Part shown: positions 1 through 7,425 of the stretch, in pieces
Layout of the letters: each line of letters starts with the position of its first letter
How positions within the stretch are numbered: the stretch's first letter is position 1
The notes under the pieces: model-generated
Seen by the model: only the letters and a program-made list of their open reading frames with translations
The model's database searches: none
What the model was told of the DNA's origin: nothing
Assembly: GCA_022511505.1 (NCBI GenBank)
Contig: JAFLTK010000030.1
Span: 1 to 10,635 of the forward strand
DNA length: 10,635 bases
Source of the DNA: Muribaculaceae bacterium
GTDB taxonomy: Bacteria > Bacteroidota > Bacteroidia > Bacteroidales > Muribaculaceae
Reading direction: 5' to 3'
Made by a program: the position numbers and the translations under genes

Positions 1-3000
1 ATAACGAGTTGCCCTCCACGCCGTTATAGTGCTTGTAACGCTCCAAAATGCCGAGTTTCAGCTCATCGTAGTCATAGCCGCGGTAGAAGTGGTAGTTATC
101 ACCGGCCGGGTCGTTGAACGGCGAGAACTGGTCCTCTTGCATCCGGCTTATGGTTGCAGGCGAGAGTTTTTGGGTCAACTCGTCGAGATAATTGCGATAG
201 GACTCGAAGCCAAACTCGTCATCGTTCTTCAAACCGTCGAGACCGACGTCCTGAACCAGACGCGAGCCGGTATTGTTGTCAAACGCGTAGGTCAGCGAGT
301 TTTGAGACGACACGCGACCCCAGACGGTATTGCGCAGGTAGGAGTCATTGCCGTCGTAGGGGATGCCGTTTTCGTATGACTTCAAACCATCCTTGAGGAT
401 ATCCTCGCTGATTTCGCCGAAGTTGAAATAGAGGTCGCCACCGTCATAGTTGGGGTTCTCGGGGTCGAGGAACGGGTTCATCAGCCAGAACTGGACATAC
501 TCAATGTTTGACTGCTCAAAGTTGGTAGTTTCCATCTTGCGCATGATGCCGCCCCAGCGACGCTCGGGATAGAGGAGGTTGCCCTGGTCGTCGATGTTGG
601 TCGCATCGAGGTTGTAGGGACCGCGCTCGGTGGGATAGTAGGAGAGGTTAAGAGTCTGAATGATAGACGATTCGCCATAACTCAACTGGCGTCCGGGGAA
701 GATTTCATAACTCGTCACCTCGCGGACGTAGGGGTTTGACAACTGCTTAAGGTCAGAGCGGATATAGCCCGGCGCGAGCGACGAGTTGCGCTGGGTGAAC
801 ATGCGGTCGATGTAGTACCAGGCGAGCAACGCGCGGTTCTTGCCATAGTCGACGTTGTTGGATAGCGCAGCCTCGGGGAACATGGCGTTTGAGCCGCCCT
901 CGTAGGGAGTCGAGGCGAGGAACCACGCGTAGGGCGAGCGCAGGTCGATGCCGGTTTGGGTCGATTCAAAGTCGTCGATGTAGGAGCTACCGCGGTTTGA
1001 ACCCGATTTCTGCCCGTTGGGAACGAGTTGGGCAAACTCGGCTTGCATCGAGAATGTCGACGGCTGAACGGCGTTGACCGTCGGTATCTTGTTGAGCAGG
1101 TTGGTCAGCCACATGAAGCGAGTGTTGTAGTTCATGTTGAGGCCCCACATCGTGTTATTGACAACCTCGTCTCCAATGTTGACCTTCTCAACGAGTGCTT
1201 TCTCAGAGAAATGTAGCAACGTACCGCCTATGCTGAAATCTTTGTTAAACTGATAGTTAAGGTCGAGACCGAGGAGTGTCTTGCGTTGGGTCGAGAACAT
1301 CGACTGGTTTTCAAGTGTTACCGAGATGTTTTGACCCGAGTCGATAATCGACTGGTTGGTGATGGTCACGATACCCATCGAGTAGTCAACCGTGTAGTCA
1401 CTGTTCTCGGTCAGTCGAACGCCGCCGGCCATGACGACTACCGACCCGCGAGGAACGTTCATCGCATTGAGGCGTATCTGAGAGCCGCCCGACGCCTGAT
1501 AACTACCCTTGATGACAAACTTGTTGCGGTCGGCAAACTGACGGGCGACAACCAGTGTCGAGTCATAGAGTTCCTGATAGACGTACTGCGCGGCGAGCGC
1601 GTCGTTGCCAATCTTGCTTGCCAGATGCTTGCCAAACGGCTCGACAACCGGGAAAATCACCTTGCCCGAGGAGGCAATGATTGTGTATCCCTCGATGTAG
1701 TCAAAAAATCCGTCGGGGTTGCTCTCCTCGTTTGAGTCGATGCGGTCGAGGTTCATCACTTGGAGCAGCGACTGGTTGGAAAGGTTGGGAACAGGCAGAT
1801 AGTTAATTTCGGTACCGGTTGTGTCGCTCAAATACTTGATGTTCAATCGGAAATTGGTCTTCTGAACCTGATATGCGCCCAGTGAATAGACGTTTTTCAT
1901 CATCAAGTGCCACATGGGCGTTCGCGGGTCGACGGTCGTGCTCTTGAGCATCTTGACATAGAGTGACTGTTCGGTCGAGGTGATGTCGCCCGAGAATTCG
2001 CCAACTTGAAAGACCTGACCGTTATAGGTGTACTCAAAAGCCACACCGAGCACCTCGTCGGCGTTCAGTTGGCTCTTTATAGAAATGTATCCGAGGGTGG
2101 AATTGTAGGTGTACTCGCTCGACGACAGCAAGCGGGCGCTCTCGACCTTTTCATAGTCCTTGCCGCCCTCGATGCCATGGTCGGAAAGGGGTTGAAGGGC
2201 CTGGGTGACGGTGTTGATGTTGCGCGCGCCGGGGTAGTCGGCTTTGATTACTTGAAGCAGATTGTTGGAGGCGTTGGCGGGATTGGAAAGCGTTGGGTTG
2301 GTCTGCCAATAGTTGTTGGTCAGGTGGCTGTTTTCGCCAAGGTCGGCAAAGGCCACGATGTTGCGCGCCTCGTTGTAGTTGCCGCTCTTGTTGGTAACCC
2401 AAACCTCCATGCGCGTGATTTTCACGCCGCTCGACACGTAGGGCAAGCGCGACGCAAAGTTATCATAATTATCGCGGAAGAAGTGGGCAAGGAAGAAGTG
2501 GCGGTTCTGGTCATAGTCGTCACAGTTGATGGAGAACTCGGTCGACTGGACGCCGCCCTTGGTGTTGACCGTCTGGGACTGGGAGTTCTGTTGAGAGACG
2601 AGCGCCGTGGCCGTCAACTTGCCAAACTGTAACTTTGATTTGATACCAAACAGCGCCGTGCTACCCCTGATGAGCGTCGACCCGGTGGTCATCGACACGT
2701 TACCGGCCTCGATTGACTGGACTATATCGTCCTCGTGGCCGTCGTAGGCCAGTTTGAGGTTCTTTGAGTCGAAGTCAAAGGTAGCGTCGGTGTTGTATGT
2801 CATGTTGAATTTCAGCCTGTTACCAACCGAGGCGGCGATAGTGGCCTGAATCTTCTGGTCGAAGTCAAAGTATGTTTTGCGGCGCGAGGTCAGCGACAGC
2901 GACGGGTTGTCGGTCTTGTTGCTCTTGACACCCATCGATACCTGAACCGAACCCTGGGTCTTGAGTTGGACGCCGCCCGGGCCGAAAATCTTCTCCAAGG

Positions 3001-3493
3001 GACCGAGGGCAAAGTTCATGTCGAGAATGTTGAACGGCTCTTTGTCCTCTTTCTGAAGTGCCTCGGCGTTGCGCTGGCGGTAATAGTCCATCATCGACTT
3101 GCGCTGCTGCCAGTTGTTATACTGCTGGGGCGTCAAGAAAAACGGGGTGGTCACATCGGTCTCGCCGATGCGGGTTCTGACAACATACATTCCGGTCACG
3201 GGGTCATACTCGGTGACGGTCGTGATGTTGGACGGTGTGTTGAGGTCGGCCGAAAACTCGTCCATCATCAAGTCCTCATAGTTCTGGGGGATAGTCTGTT
3301 GGACCGGGAACGGCATCATCATCGAGTCGGTCGCCGACACCGTCGGAGGGGCGGGAAGCACAACCGCGGGAGGCGTAAACTGCTGTTGGCCGGGCTGTAA
3401 CGCGGTTACACACACCGAACCCGCTATAGCAACAATCGCTGCTATAACAAGCCAAGATAGTCTGCTGAACGTGATGCGTGACCGGTTTCTCAT
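1..3493 (-). CDS. sprA: SprA (Sov) type IX secretion outer-membrane translocon, N-terminal half, cut by window edge
   Basis: SprA forms the very large outer-membrane beta-barrel channel through which type IX secretion cargo leaves the cell. I read an uninterrupted frame of 1164 codons from ATG at 3493 to the left edge; known SprA/Sov proteins are about 2300-2500 residues, so roughly the first half is here. Residues 1-31 are a signal peptide: basic MRNRSR, then a hydrophobic stretch around WLVIAAIVAIAG, with cleavage likely after VTA. Recognisable family blocks are a T/D/F-rich barrel segment (NTDATFDFDSKN, about 232-243), IRGSTALFGIKSKLQFGKL soon after, YIDDFE at 838-843, VQFWLMNPF at 1000-1008 and GGDLYFNFGEISEDILKDG from 1018. 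These match what I recall of the SprA N-terminal family. The start overlaps the stop of a small upstream ORF by ATGA, and ruvA lies 148 bases upstream. No clear promoter lies in that gap, so co-transcription with ruvA is likely. A ruvA neighbour for sprA is, from memory, common in Bacteroidota. Identification is firm; the C-terminal half cannot be judged. Confidence 0.93.
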   Translation of the reverse strand, partial: MRNRSRITFSRLSWLVIAAIVAIAGSVCVTALQPGQQQFTPPAVVLPAPPTVSATDSMMMPFPVQQTIPQNYEDLMMDEFSADLNTPSNITTVTEYDPVTGMYVVRTRIGETDVTTPFFLTPQQYNNWQQRKSMMDYYRQRNAEALQKEDKEPFNILDMNFALGPLEKIFGPGGVQLKTQGSVQVSMGVKSNKTDNPSLSLTSRRKTYFDFDQKIQATIAASVGNRLKFNMTYNTDATFDFDSKNLKLAYDGHEDDIVQSIEAGNVSMTTGSTLIRGSTALFGIKSKLQFGKLTATALVSQQNSQSQTVNTKGGVQSTEFSINCDDYDQNRHFFLAHFFRDNYDNFASRLPYVSSGVKITRMEVWVTNKSGNYNEARNIVAFADLGENSHLTNNYWQTNPTLSNPANASNNLLQVIKADYPGARNINTVTQALQPLSDHGIEGGKDYEKVESARLLSSSEYTYNSTLGYISIKSQLNADEVLGVAFEYTYNGQVFQVGEFSGDITSTEQSLYVKMLKSTTVDPRTPMWHLMMKNVYSLGAYQVQKTNFRLNIKYLSDTTGTEINYLPVPNLSNQSLLQVMNLDRIDSNEESNPDGFFDYIEGYTIIASSGKVIFPVVEPFGKHLASKIGNDALAAQYVYQELYDSTLVVARQFADRNKFVIKGSYQASGGSQIRLNAMNVPRGSVVVMAGGVRLTENSDYTVDYSMGIVTITNQSIIDSGQNISVTLENQSMFSTQRKTLLGLDLNYQFNKDFSIGGTLLHFSEKALVEKVNIGDEVVNNTMWGLNMNYNTRFMWLTNLLNKIPTVNAVQPSTFSMQAEFAQLVPNGQKSGSNRGSSYIDDFESTQTGIDLRSPYAWFLASTPYEGGSNAMFPEAALSNNVDYGKNRALLAWYYIDRMFTQRNSSLAPGYIRSDLKQLSNPYVREVTSYEIFPGRQLSYGESSIIQTLNLSYYPTERGPYNLDATNIDDQGNLLYPERRWGGIMRKMETTNFEQSNIEYVQFWLMNPFLDPENPNYDGGDLYFNFGEISEDILKDGLKSYENGIPYDGNDSYLRNTVWGRVSSQNSLTYAFDNNTGSRLVQDVGLDGLKNDDEFGFESYRNYLDELTQKLSPATISRMQEDQFSPFNDPAGDNYHFYRGYDYDELKLGILERYKHYNGVEGNSL

Positions 3494-3642
3494 TTTATAA
3501 TCAACTTGAACTTACTCAAGTTGAAATCGTTAATTTTGTCAGTGTTGTTAATGTCGTTACTGCCATCCCCCGGTTTTACCATGACACAAGTTTTATTGAT
3601 GCCCTGCAACAGCTTGAAATTCAATAACCGTTGCCGGTGCAT
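3490..3642 (-). CDS. candidate 50-residue small protein between ruvA and sprA
   Basis: I do not recognise this protein. The frame starts at ATG 3642, whose A is the last base of the ruvA stop (TGATG), and ends at TGA 3492-3490, overlapping the sprA start as ATGA. It therefore fills the gap exactly, with stop-start overlaps at both ends, the same arrangement as the real genes at 5604, 4903 and 7425. The product starts MHRQRLLNFKLLQGINKTCV, has a D/N-rich centre (GDGSNDINNTDKINDFN) and a basic-hydrophobic tail ending KFKLIIK. There is no signal peptide or obvious membrane segment. A shorter start exists at ATG 3582 (30 residues). By hand count the ORF is about 38% G+C, clearly lower than its G+C-rich neighbours, which fits either a small recently evolved gene or untranslated leader DNA. 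A chance 50-codon frame is not rare; the double overlap is the main argument. It may act only to couple translation of ruvA to sprA. Confidence 0.35.
   Translation of the reverse strand: MHRQRLLNFKLLQGINKTCVMVKPGDGSNDINNTDKINDFNLSKFKLIIK
3501..3524 (-). promoter_or_regulatory. inverted repeat / hairpin directly before the sprA start codon
   Basis: A perfect 9-bp inverted repeat (TCAACTTGA, 6-base loop, TCAAGTTGA) lies at 3501-3509 and 3516-3524. In the mRNA it would end 7 bases before the sprA ATG, inside the end of the small ORF. A stem here could slow ribosome loading on sprA until translation of the upstream ORF melts it, or the DNA could be an operator for a dimeric regulator. It is not a normal intrinsic terminator, because no U-run follows on the transcribed strand and the stem is only 3 of 9 G/C. 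The repeat is seen directly; both roles are inference. Confidence 0.45.
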
Positions 3643-4223
3643 CACATCATCGAGAGCGCTTTCTTGATGGCAACCTCAACGCGTGTCGTCGGGTCGCTCT
3701 GATAGATTTTGGTCAGCGCTTTCTGTGACTGCTGTTTGGTAAAGCCGAGCATGACGAGCGCACTGAGCGCCTCGTCAAACGCCTCGTTATCGAGACGGGA
3801 TATATTTGATAACGTGACATCACTCGGTTTTATTTTATCACGTAGGTCAACAATTACTCTTTCGGCTGTTTTTGCACCTATACCTTTGACCTTTTTGAGT
3901 GCTGCATGTTGTCCCGAGGCGATAATTTGCTCCAACTCGGCAACCTTGAACGACGACAGTATCATGCGCGCGGTATTGGCTCCGACGCCCGACACTCCGA
4001 TGAGCAGACGGAAAAGGCGCAGTTCGGCCTCCTCGGCAAAGCCATAGAGGTCATGGGTATCCTCACGGATGATTTCGTGGACAAAAAGCATTGCTTCTTT
4101 TTGTCCCTCAAGACGGCTGAAAGTCTCCAGCGAGATATTGAGTTCATAGCCAAGGCCGCCGGTCTCGACAATAACCGCCGCCGGCGATAACTGAAATATA
4201 GAGCCGCGAATGTGATGTAACAT
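3642..4223 (-). CDS. ruvA: Holliday junction branch migration protein RuvA
   Basis: RuvA binds four-way DNA junctions as a tetramer and loads the RuvB helicase motor for branch migration in recombinational repair in the cytoplasm. The product is 193 residues (E. coli RuvA is 203). Domain I, an OB fold, covers about residues 1-63 (MLHHIRGSIF, then GYELNI and HDLYGF). Two helix-hairpin-helix motifs follow: LIGVSGVGANTAR at about 74-86 and LKKVKGIGAKTAERV at about 109-123, with the expected GVG and GIG turns that contact backbone phosphates. A linker at about 131-144 leads to the small RuvB-binding domain III (about 145-193, ALSALVMLGF). The ATG at 4223 gives the canonical RuvA N-terminus. The stop forms a TGATG overlap with a 50-codon ORF leading to sprA. 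Upstream, an 89-base gap separates it from the LuxR gene; it could have a promoter there but I see only poor -7 matches. Confidence 0.96.
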   Translation of the reverse strand: MLHHIRGSIFQLSPAAVIVETGGLGYELNISLETFSRLEGQKEAMLFVHEIIREDTHDLYGFAEEAELRLFRLLIGVSGVGANTARMILSSFKVAELEQIIASGQHAALKKVKGIGAKTAERVIVDLRDKIKPSDVTLSNISRLDNEAFDEALSALVMLGFTKQQSQKALTKIYQSDPTTRVEVAIKKALSMM

Positions 4224-4312
4224 AGCGTTTTGTTTTGTAGATTTAAATTTTTTCGCCCTTTGGGCTCACACCCGCCGATGGCTGACAAAATACAATGATT
4301 GGTAGGTTGGCG

Positions 4313-4903
4313 TCAGAAAGTGGGAGTAATATCTTCGAGTTTGACGAGTTTTTTGACGATGGCATAGACTGTCAGCGCCGCAGGGGAGTGGATTTGCAGT
4401 TTGCGGGCGATGTTGCGTCGGTGGGTCATAACGGTGTTGACCGATACGTTGATATGCTCGGCTATCTCTTTGTTTGACAGACCTTTGACTATGCCTATGA
4501 TGACGTCGCGCTCGCGCGGTGAGATTTCCTGACGGTCGGTGTCGTCGGTCTCGGTCTCGAGAGCTTTGCGGATGGTGTCGTGGATGGTGTCGACGGTCGA
4601 GTAAAGGCCGACGGTGGCGTCAAAGGCATTATCAACGCCCGGAGGCATTGCGCCTACGGCGAGAGCGATGAATTTAGTGGACTCGGACGCTTGGCGGCGC
4701 AACGTTTCGACAGGAACGACCGAAGCGAGCGCCGGGTTGAACAATACTATCGAGGGGTGTAACCGGGCGATTGACGCCGCGGCATTTTCGACCGTCAGCG
4801 GGACATAGTTCACGTTTGCGCCCTTGAAGCGCATAAGGGTTGCGCGCATGCCCTCGTCGACAAGCATTGAACCGCTCAAAATTGCTATCGTCACATATTT
4901 CAT
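4313..4903 (-). CDS. LuxR/NarL-type transcription regulator with degenerate receiver domain
   Basis: A 196-residue DNA-binding regulator. The C-terminal LuxR helix-turn-helix is clear at about residues 126-187: ISPRERDVIIGIVKGLSNKEI, then the recognition region INVSVNTVMTHRRNIARKL. The first 115 residues have the length and strand/helix rhythm of a CheY-like receiver but lack its active site. The N-terminal acidic pair is replaced in AILSGSMLVDEGM (residues 7-19), and the position expected for the phosphoacceptor aspartate is asparagine, N56 in SIVLFNPALA. It is therefore probably a pseudo-receiver controlled by something other than phosphorylation. Its ATG overlaps the stop of the hemerythrin gene by four bases (4900-4903), indicating translational coupling, so the hemerythrin protein is the natural candidate for its signal input; that link is inference. 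Target genes cannot be told from the sequence. Confidence 0.85.
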   Translation of the reverse strand: MKYVTIAILSGSMLVDEGMRATLMRFKGANVNYVPLTVENAAASIARLHPSIVLFNPALASVVPVETLRRQASESTKFIALAVGAMPPGVDNAFDATVGLYSTVDTIHDTIRKALETETDDTDRQEISPRERDVIIGIVKGLSNKEIAEHINVSVNTVMTHRRNIARKLQIHSPAALTVYAIVKKLVKLEDITPTF

Positions 4904-5604
4904 AGCCGCTCGCCGTTGGTTTGCTTCTCGATGTGGTCAACGAGCGGGATGAGGATAGAATTCTCGATTGCCGAGTGGCTGTCAAGGTCCTCCTCGGCGT
5001 TGCAGATGTCGACCAAAACGTCATACATCTGATTAGGTATCGACGTTGTGTAGTATCTGAGAATGAGGTTTTTAAGTTCCGATAGGCTCTCGGTCACTTC
5101 CTCGTGATGGCGTCGGAAACACTCAATGCTGTAGTCGGCTGCCTTGCGTCCCTCAGCAAGCGAGCGAATGTAGGGGAACACTGTCTCCTCCTCATAGCCG
5201 AAATGCTCGTCGAGACGTTTGACAAAGTCGTTGAAGAAGGCGAGTATCATCGGGTTGATGTCGCTGTGTCCGGCATCGAGCGCGGCAGTCAGATTGTCGC
5301 GGATGTGGGGTATCTTGTAATTGAGGAAATAACTGTGGGAATTATGGAGGAAGTCGACGATTTTCAGCGGCGAGATGCGGTCGGCGGCGCTACCGTCCAG
5401 TTGGCCGGTCAGCGTGAAATTGACAACGAGCAGAAAAAGGTTCAAGTCGATACTCGCCTCGCGACACACCGCCTCGATGCTCTTGCTGCCAAACCCCAGG
5501 GGGATGTTGAAACGCGAGAGCAACGGGAGGATGTTGTAGTCAATCGAGACGAGGTCGACCAGAGTGTCGCGACCGCTAAATCGTCGCTTAATTTTCATCG
5601 TCAT
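4900..5604 (-). CDS. hemerythrin-domain di-iron protein (RIC/YtfE/ScdA-like)
   Basis: A 234-residue protein with an N-terminal ScdA_N/DUF542-like segment (about 13-62) and a hemerythrin four-helix bundle (about 80-228). Candidate iron ligands follow the YtfE/RIC pattern: H90, H113, H134 and E138 (EHFGYEEETVFPY), H166 or H167 (RRHHEEV), H210 and E214 (SHSAIENSILIP). The spacings H-x3-E at 134/138 and 210/214 match the family. RIC proteins repair Fe-S clusters damaged by NO or peroxide; other hemerythrins sense or bind O2. The N-terminal segment lacks the paired cysteines of ScdA/YtfE: NIPLGFG (33-39) replaces the usual CCGG-type motif, so iron-delivery chemistry may differ. I chose ATG 5604 because it makes a TGATG overlap with the upstream DUF5606 stop; ATG 5598 is a close alternative. 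The longer frame to 5712 runs inside the upstream gene and gives an arginine-rich non-homologous lead. Cytoplasmic, with no signal peptide. Confidence 0.88.
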   Translation of the reverse strand: MTMKIKRRFSGRDTLVDLVSIDYNILPLLSRFNIPLGFGSKSIEAVCREASIDLNLFLLVVNFTLTGQLDGSAADRISPLKIVDFLHNSHSYFLNYKIPHIRDNLTAALDAGHSDINPMILAFFNDFVKRLDEHFGYEEETVFPYIRSLAEGRKAADYSIECFRRHHEEVTESLSELKNLILRYYTTSIPNQMYDVLVDICNAEEDLDSHSAIENSILIPLVDHIEKQTNGERL

Positions 5605-6053
5605 CAGTCTTTCTTCTCCTCCTCGGCGGTAGCCTCGGTAGCATCTTCGGCCGCTTCCTCTTGCTTGTCGGCAAACTCGGTGATGCCGGCGGCAATCAGT
5701 TGGTTGTACCACGAGAGAAGTTTCTTGATGTCGCTGGTGTAGACGCGTTCCTCGTCAAAGTCGGGAAGCACCTCCTTGAAATAGGCACGGATGGCGGTGT
5801 CGTCGCCCAATGCCTTCACGTCGACAGGCTGACCCTCGGCTTTGGCTTTCACGCTCTCGAGTACGTCGGCCAGAGGGATATCCTCGGCAACGGTATAGAT
5901 GCTGATGTCGCCGAGCGAAATCACTTTGTCACGGGCGTAGGCCGGCATGCGCTTTCCGTCCTTGAGAGACTCGACGATAAGCATATTCTTGCCGCGGTTG
6001 ACAAGTTTGAAAAGGCCGGGGCGTCCGGCTATGGCTAAAATTGTACGTATCAT
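5604..6053 (-). CDS. DUF5606 family protein (Bacteroidota-specific, function unknown)
   Basis: A 149-residue cytoplasmic protein that I recognise as DUF5606 from the N-terminal signature: MIRTILAIAGRPGLFKLV, then GKNMLIVESL, MPAYARDKVISLGDISIYT (about 36-54). The second half contains a helical region (RAYFKEVLPDFDEERVYTSD, then KKLLSWYNQL, about 88-118) and ends in a low-complexity E/A/K/D-rich tail (about 129-149), probably disordered. No catalytic motif is visible and no biochemical role is established for the family as far as I know. The small beta-rich front end could be a ligand- or nucleic-acid-binding fold, but that is a guess. It is the first gene behind a strong promoter match at 6087-6094 and overlaps the hemerythrin gene by TGATG, so it leads a three-gene operon with the hemerythrin and LuxR genes. 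Confidence 0.88.
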   Translation of the reverse strand: MIRTILAIAGRPGLFKLVNRGKNMLIVESLKDGKRMPAYARDKVISLGDISIYTVAEDIPLADVLESVKAKAEGQPVDVKALGDDTAIRAYFKEVLPDFDEERVYTSDIKKLLSWYNQLIAAGITEFADKQEEAAEDATEATAEEEKKD

Positions 6054-6086
6054 AATCGTTTTTGTTCGTTAAGAAGTTTTCGACTG

Positions 6087-6119
6087 CAAAAGTAATAAAA
6101 TTTTAGATTAAACCGGCAA
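6087..6119 (-). promoter_or_regulatory. Bacteroidetes-type promoter for the DUF5606-hemerythrin-LuxR operon
   Basis: On the minus strand TACTTTTG (6094 to 6087) is a perfect match to the Bacteroidetes -7 consensus TAnnTTTG. A TTG at 6119-6117, 22 bases upstream inside the end of the symporter gene, could serve as a weak -33 element. The spacing to ATG 6053 leaves a leader of about 25 bases, which is normal. The A/T-rich surroundings support it. It lets the operon be expressed independently of the CYTH-symporter pair upstream; no terminator is visible between the two groups. Confidence 0.65.
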
Positions 6120-7425
6120 TTAAAATGATGGCGATGCCGATTGGGGCGACAAAACGGAGGCAAAAGAGGATGGCGCGAGTCACGACGGCGGGAATGTGGC
6201 GTCCTGAACGCATCTGGCGCTGAAAGACTGCGGGGTCGAGCTTCCAGCCTACAAACAGGCTGACGGCCATGCCACCGACGGGCAGCAGGATGTTGGACGA
6301 CACGTAGTCAAAGATGTTGAACAGGTTGAGGCGCGCGAGGGGGCCGAACGACAAGGCGCAAAGCACGCCGAGCACCATCGCAATGCCGGTTGTCAGCAGG
6401 GTAGAGCGGCGGCGGTTGAGGCCGGTGTGGTCGCCGATGAACGAGATGAAAATTTCGCTCATGGATATGGTCGAAGTCAGTGACCCGATGAAGAGCAACA
6501 CAAAGAATAGCGTAGCCCAGAAGCCGCCGCCGGCAAGTTGGCCGAATATGGCCGGGAGTACCTCAAAGACGAGCGTCGGCCCCTGGGTGGGCGACATGCC
6601 AAAGGTGAAGACGGCCGGGAAGATGATGATGCCGGCGAGGATGGCAATGACTGTGTCGAGGGCGCCGATGGTCACGGCGCTAACGATGATGAACGTGTCG
6701 TCACGGAAGTAGGACGCGTAGGTCATCATGCACCCGAGGCCTATCGAAAGCGAGAAAAACGCCTGGCCCATGGCACTAAGGATTACCGATGGAGTCAGCT
6801 GGTCGAAGTCGGGTTTAAACAGGAATGTCAAGCCCTCGCGGGCTCCTTGCAGTGTCAGCGAGTTGATGCAACATGCCAGTATAACTACCACGAGGACAGG
6901 CATCAGGAGGTTGGAGATGCGCTCGATGCCTTTCTTGACGCCGCCAAGCGCGACCGCAGCGTTGACGGCGAGGAATATCACCGTCCAGAGGACCGAGCGG
7001 CCGCCGGTGATGAAGCCGGTAAACGAGTCGTGGAGGTCGCCGGCCGCGGTCGCTGTCAGTTGTCCTGTGGCGGCCTCGACGCAGTATTCCATTGTCCAAC
7101 CGGCCACAACCGAGTAGAACGACAGTATCATGATACCACCAATGACGCCGGCATATCCGAAAATGTCCCAGCGTCTTCCGCCGCTCGCGCCGCGGTAGCA
7201 ACCGAGGATGCCCGAGCGATATTCGCGACCCATGATGAACTCGGCACAAATCACCGGTACGCCGATTATCAACACAAAAAAGATGTAGCAGAGCATAAAG
7301 GCTCCGCCGCCGTGGGTTCCGGCCTCGTAGGGGAAGCGCCACACGTTGCCAAGGCCGACGGCCGAGCCGACGGTGGTGGCGATGACGCCGAGGCGCGTTG
7401 AAAATTGAGCGCGTCGAGTTGTCAT
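6103..7425 (-). CDS. sodium-dependent transporter, NSS/SNF family (LeuT fold)
   Basis: An inner-membrane Na+-coupled symporter of the neurotransmitter:sodium symporter family, whose bacterial members usually import amino acids. At 440 residues with about 11 hydrophobic segments (near 12-33, 41-64, 89-115, 143-162, 170-190, 214-240, 247-277, 302-332, 342-362, 370-395, 415-439), it resembles the 11-helix bacterial type (MhsT, Tyt1) rather than 12-helix LeuT. TM1 carries GSAVGLGNVWRFPY; by alignment with LeuT, G20, A22, V23 and N27 are Na+-site positions and R30 is the extracellular gate arginine. TM6 has FFSLSIGLG, with S225 where LeuT has T254, and TM8 has GSLTSTIS (314-321), fitting the second sodium site. 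Substrate cannot be named from sequence. The start overlaps the CYTH gene stop by ATGA (7422-7425), so the two are translationally coupled and share the promoter near 7923-7930. Confidence 0.93.
   Translation of the reverse strand: MTTRRAQFSTRLGVIATTVGSAVGLGNVWRFPYEAGTHGGGAFMLCYIFFVLIIGVPVICAEFIMGREYRSGILGCYRGASGGRRWDIFGYAGVIGGIMILSFYSVVAGWTMEYCVEAATGQLTATAAGDLHDSFTGFITGGRSVLWTVIFLAVNAAVALGGVKKGIERISNLLMPVLVVVILACCINSLTLQGAREGLTFLFKPDFDQLTPSVILSAMGQAFFSLSIGLGCMMTYASYFRDDTFIIVSAVTIGALDTVIAILAGIIIFPAVFTFGMSPTQGPTLVFEVLPAIFGQLAGGGFWATLFFVLLFIGSLTSTISMSEIFISFIGDHTGLNRRRSTLLTTGIAMVLGVLCALSFGPLARLNLFNIFDYVSSNILLPVGGMAVSLFVGWKLDPAVFQRQMRSGRHIPAVVTRAILFCLRFVAPIGIAIILIAGLI

Noticed and set aside
2006..2632. 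208-codon plus-strand frame within the sprA region
   Set aside because: The minus strand carries an uninterrupted sprA frame with family motifs through this segment; the plus-strand reading is its mirror and matches nothing.
4245..4270. GCCC-TTT-GGGC hairpin next to an A/T run as a terminator between the LuxR gene and ruvA
   Set aside because: The stem is only four base pairs. In the direction of these genes the tail is an A-run, not a U-run, so it does not fit an intrinsic terminator.
4285..4291. Possible -7 promoter element (TATTTTG, minus strand) for ruvA
   Set aside because: It has one base too few to match TAnnTTTG and has no -33 partner at the right distance, so I do not call it, although a ruvA promoter in the 4224-4312 gap remains possible.
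5605..5712. Upstream extension of the hemerythrin gene to an ATG at 5712
   Set aside because: The added 36 residues are arginine-rich, lie inside the DUF5606 gene in another frame and have no hemerythrin-family similarity; the TGATG start at 5604 is much better.
6538..7401. 287-codon plus-strand frame across the symporter gene
   Set aside because: Strongly charged, His/Asp/Arg-rich translation typical of an antisense shadow of a membrane-protein gene; the minus-strand NSS reading is unambiguous.
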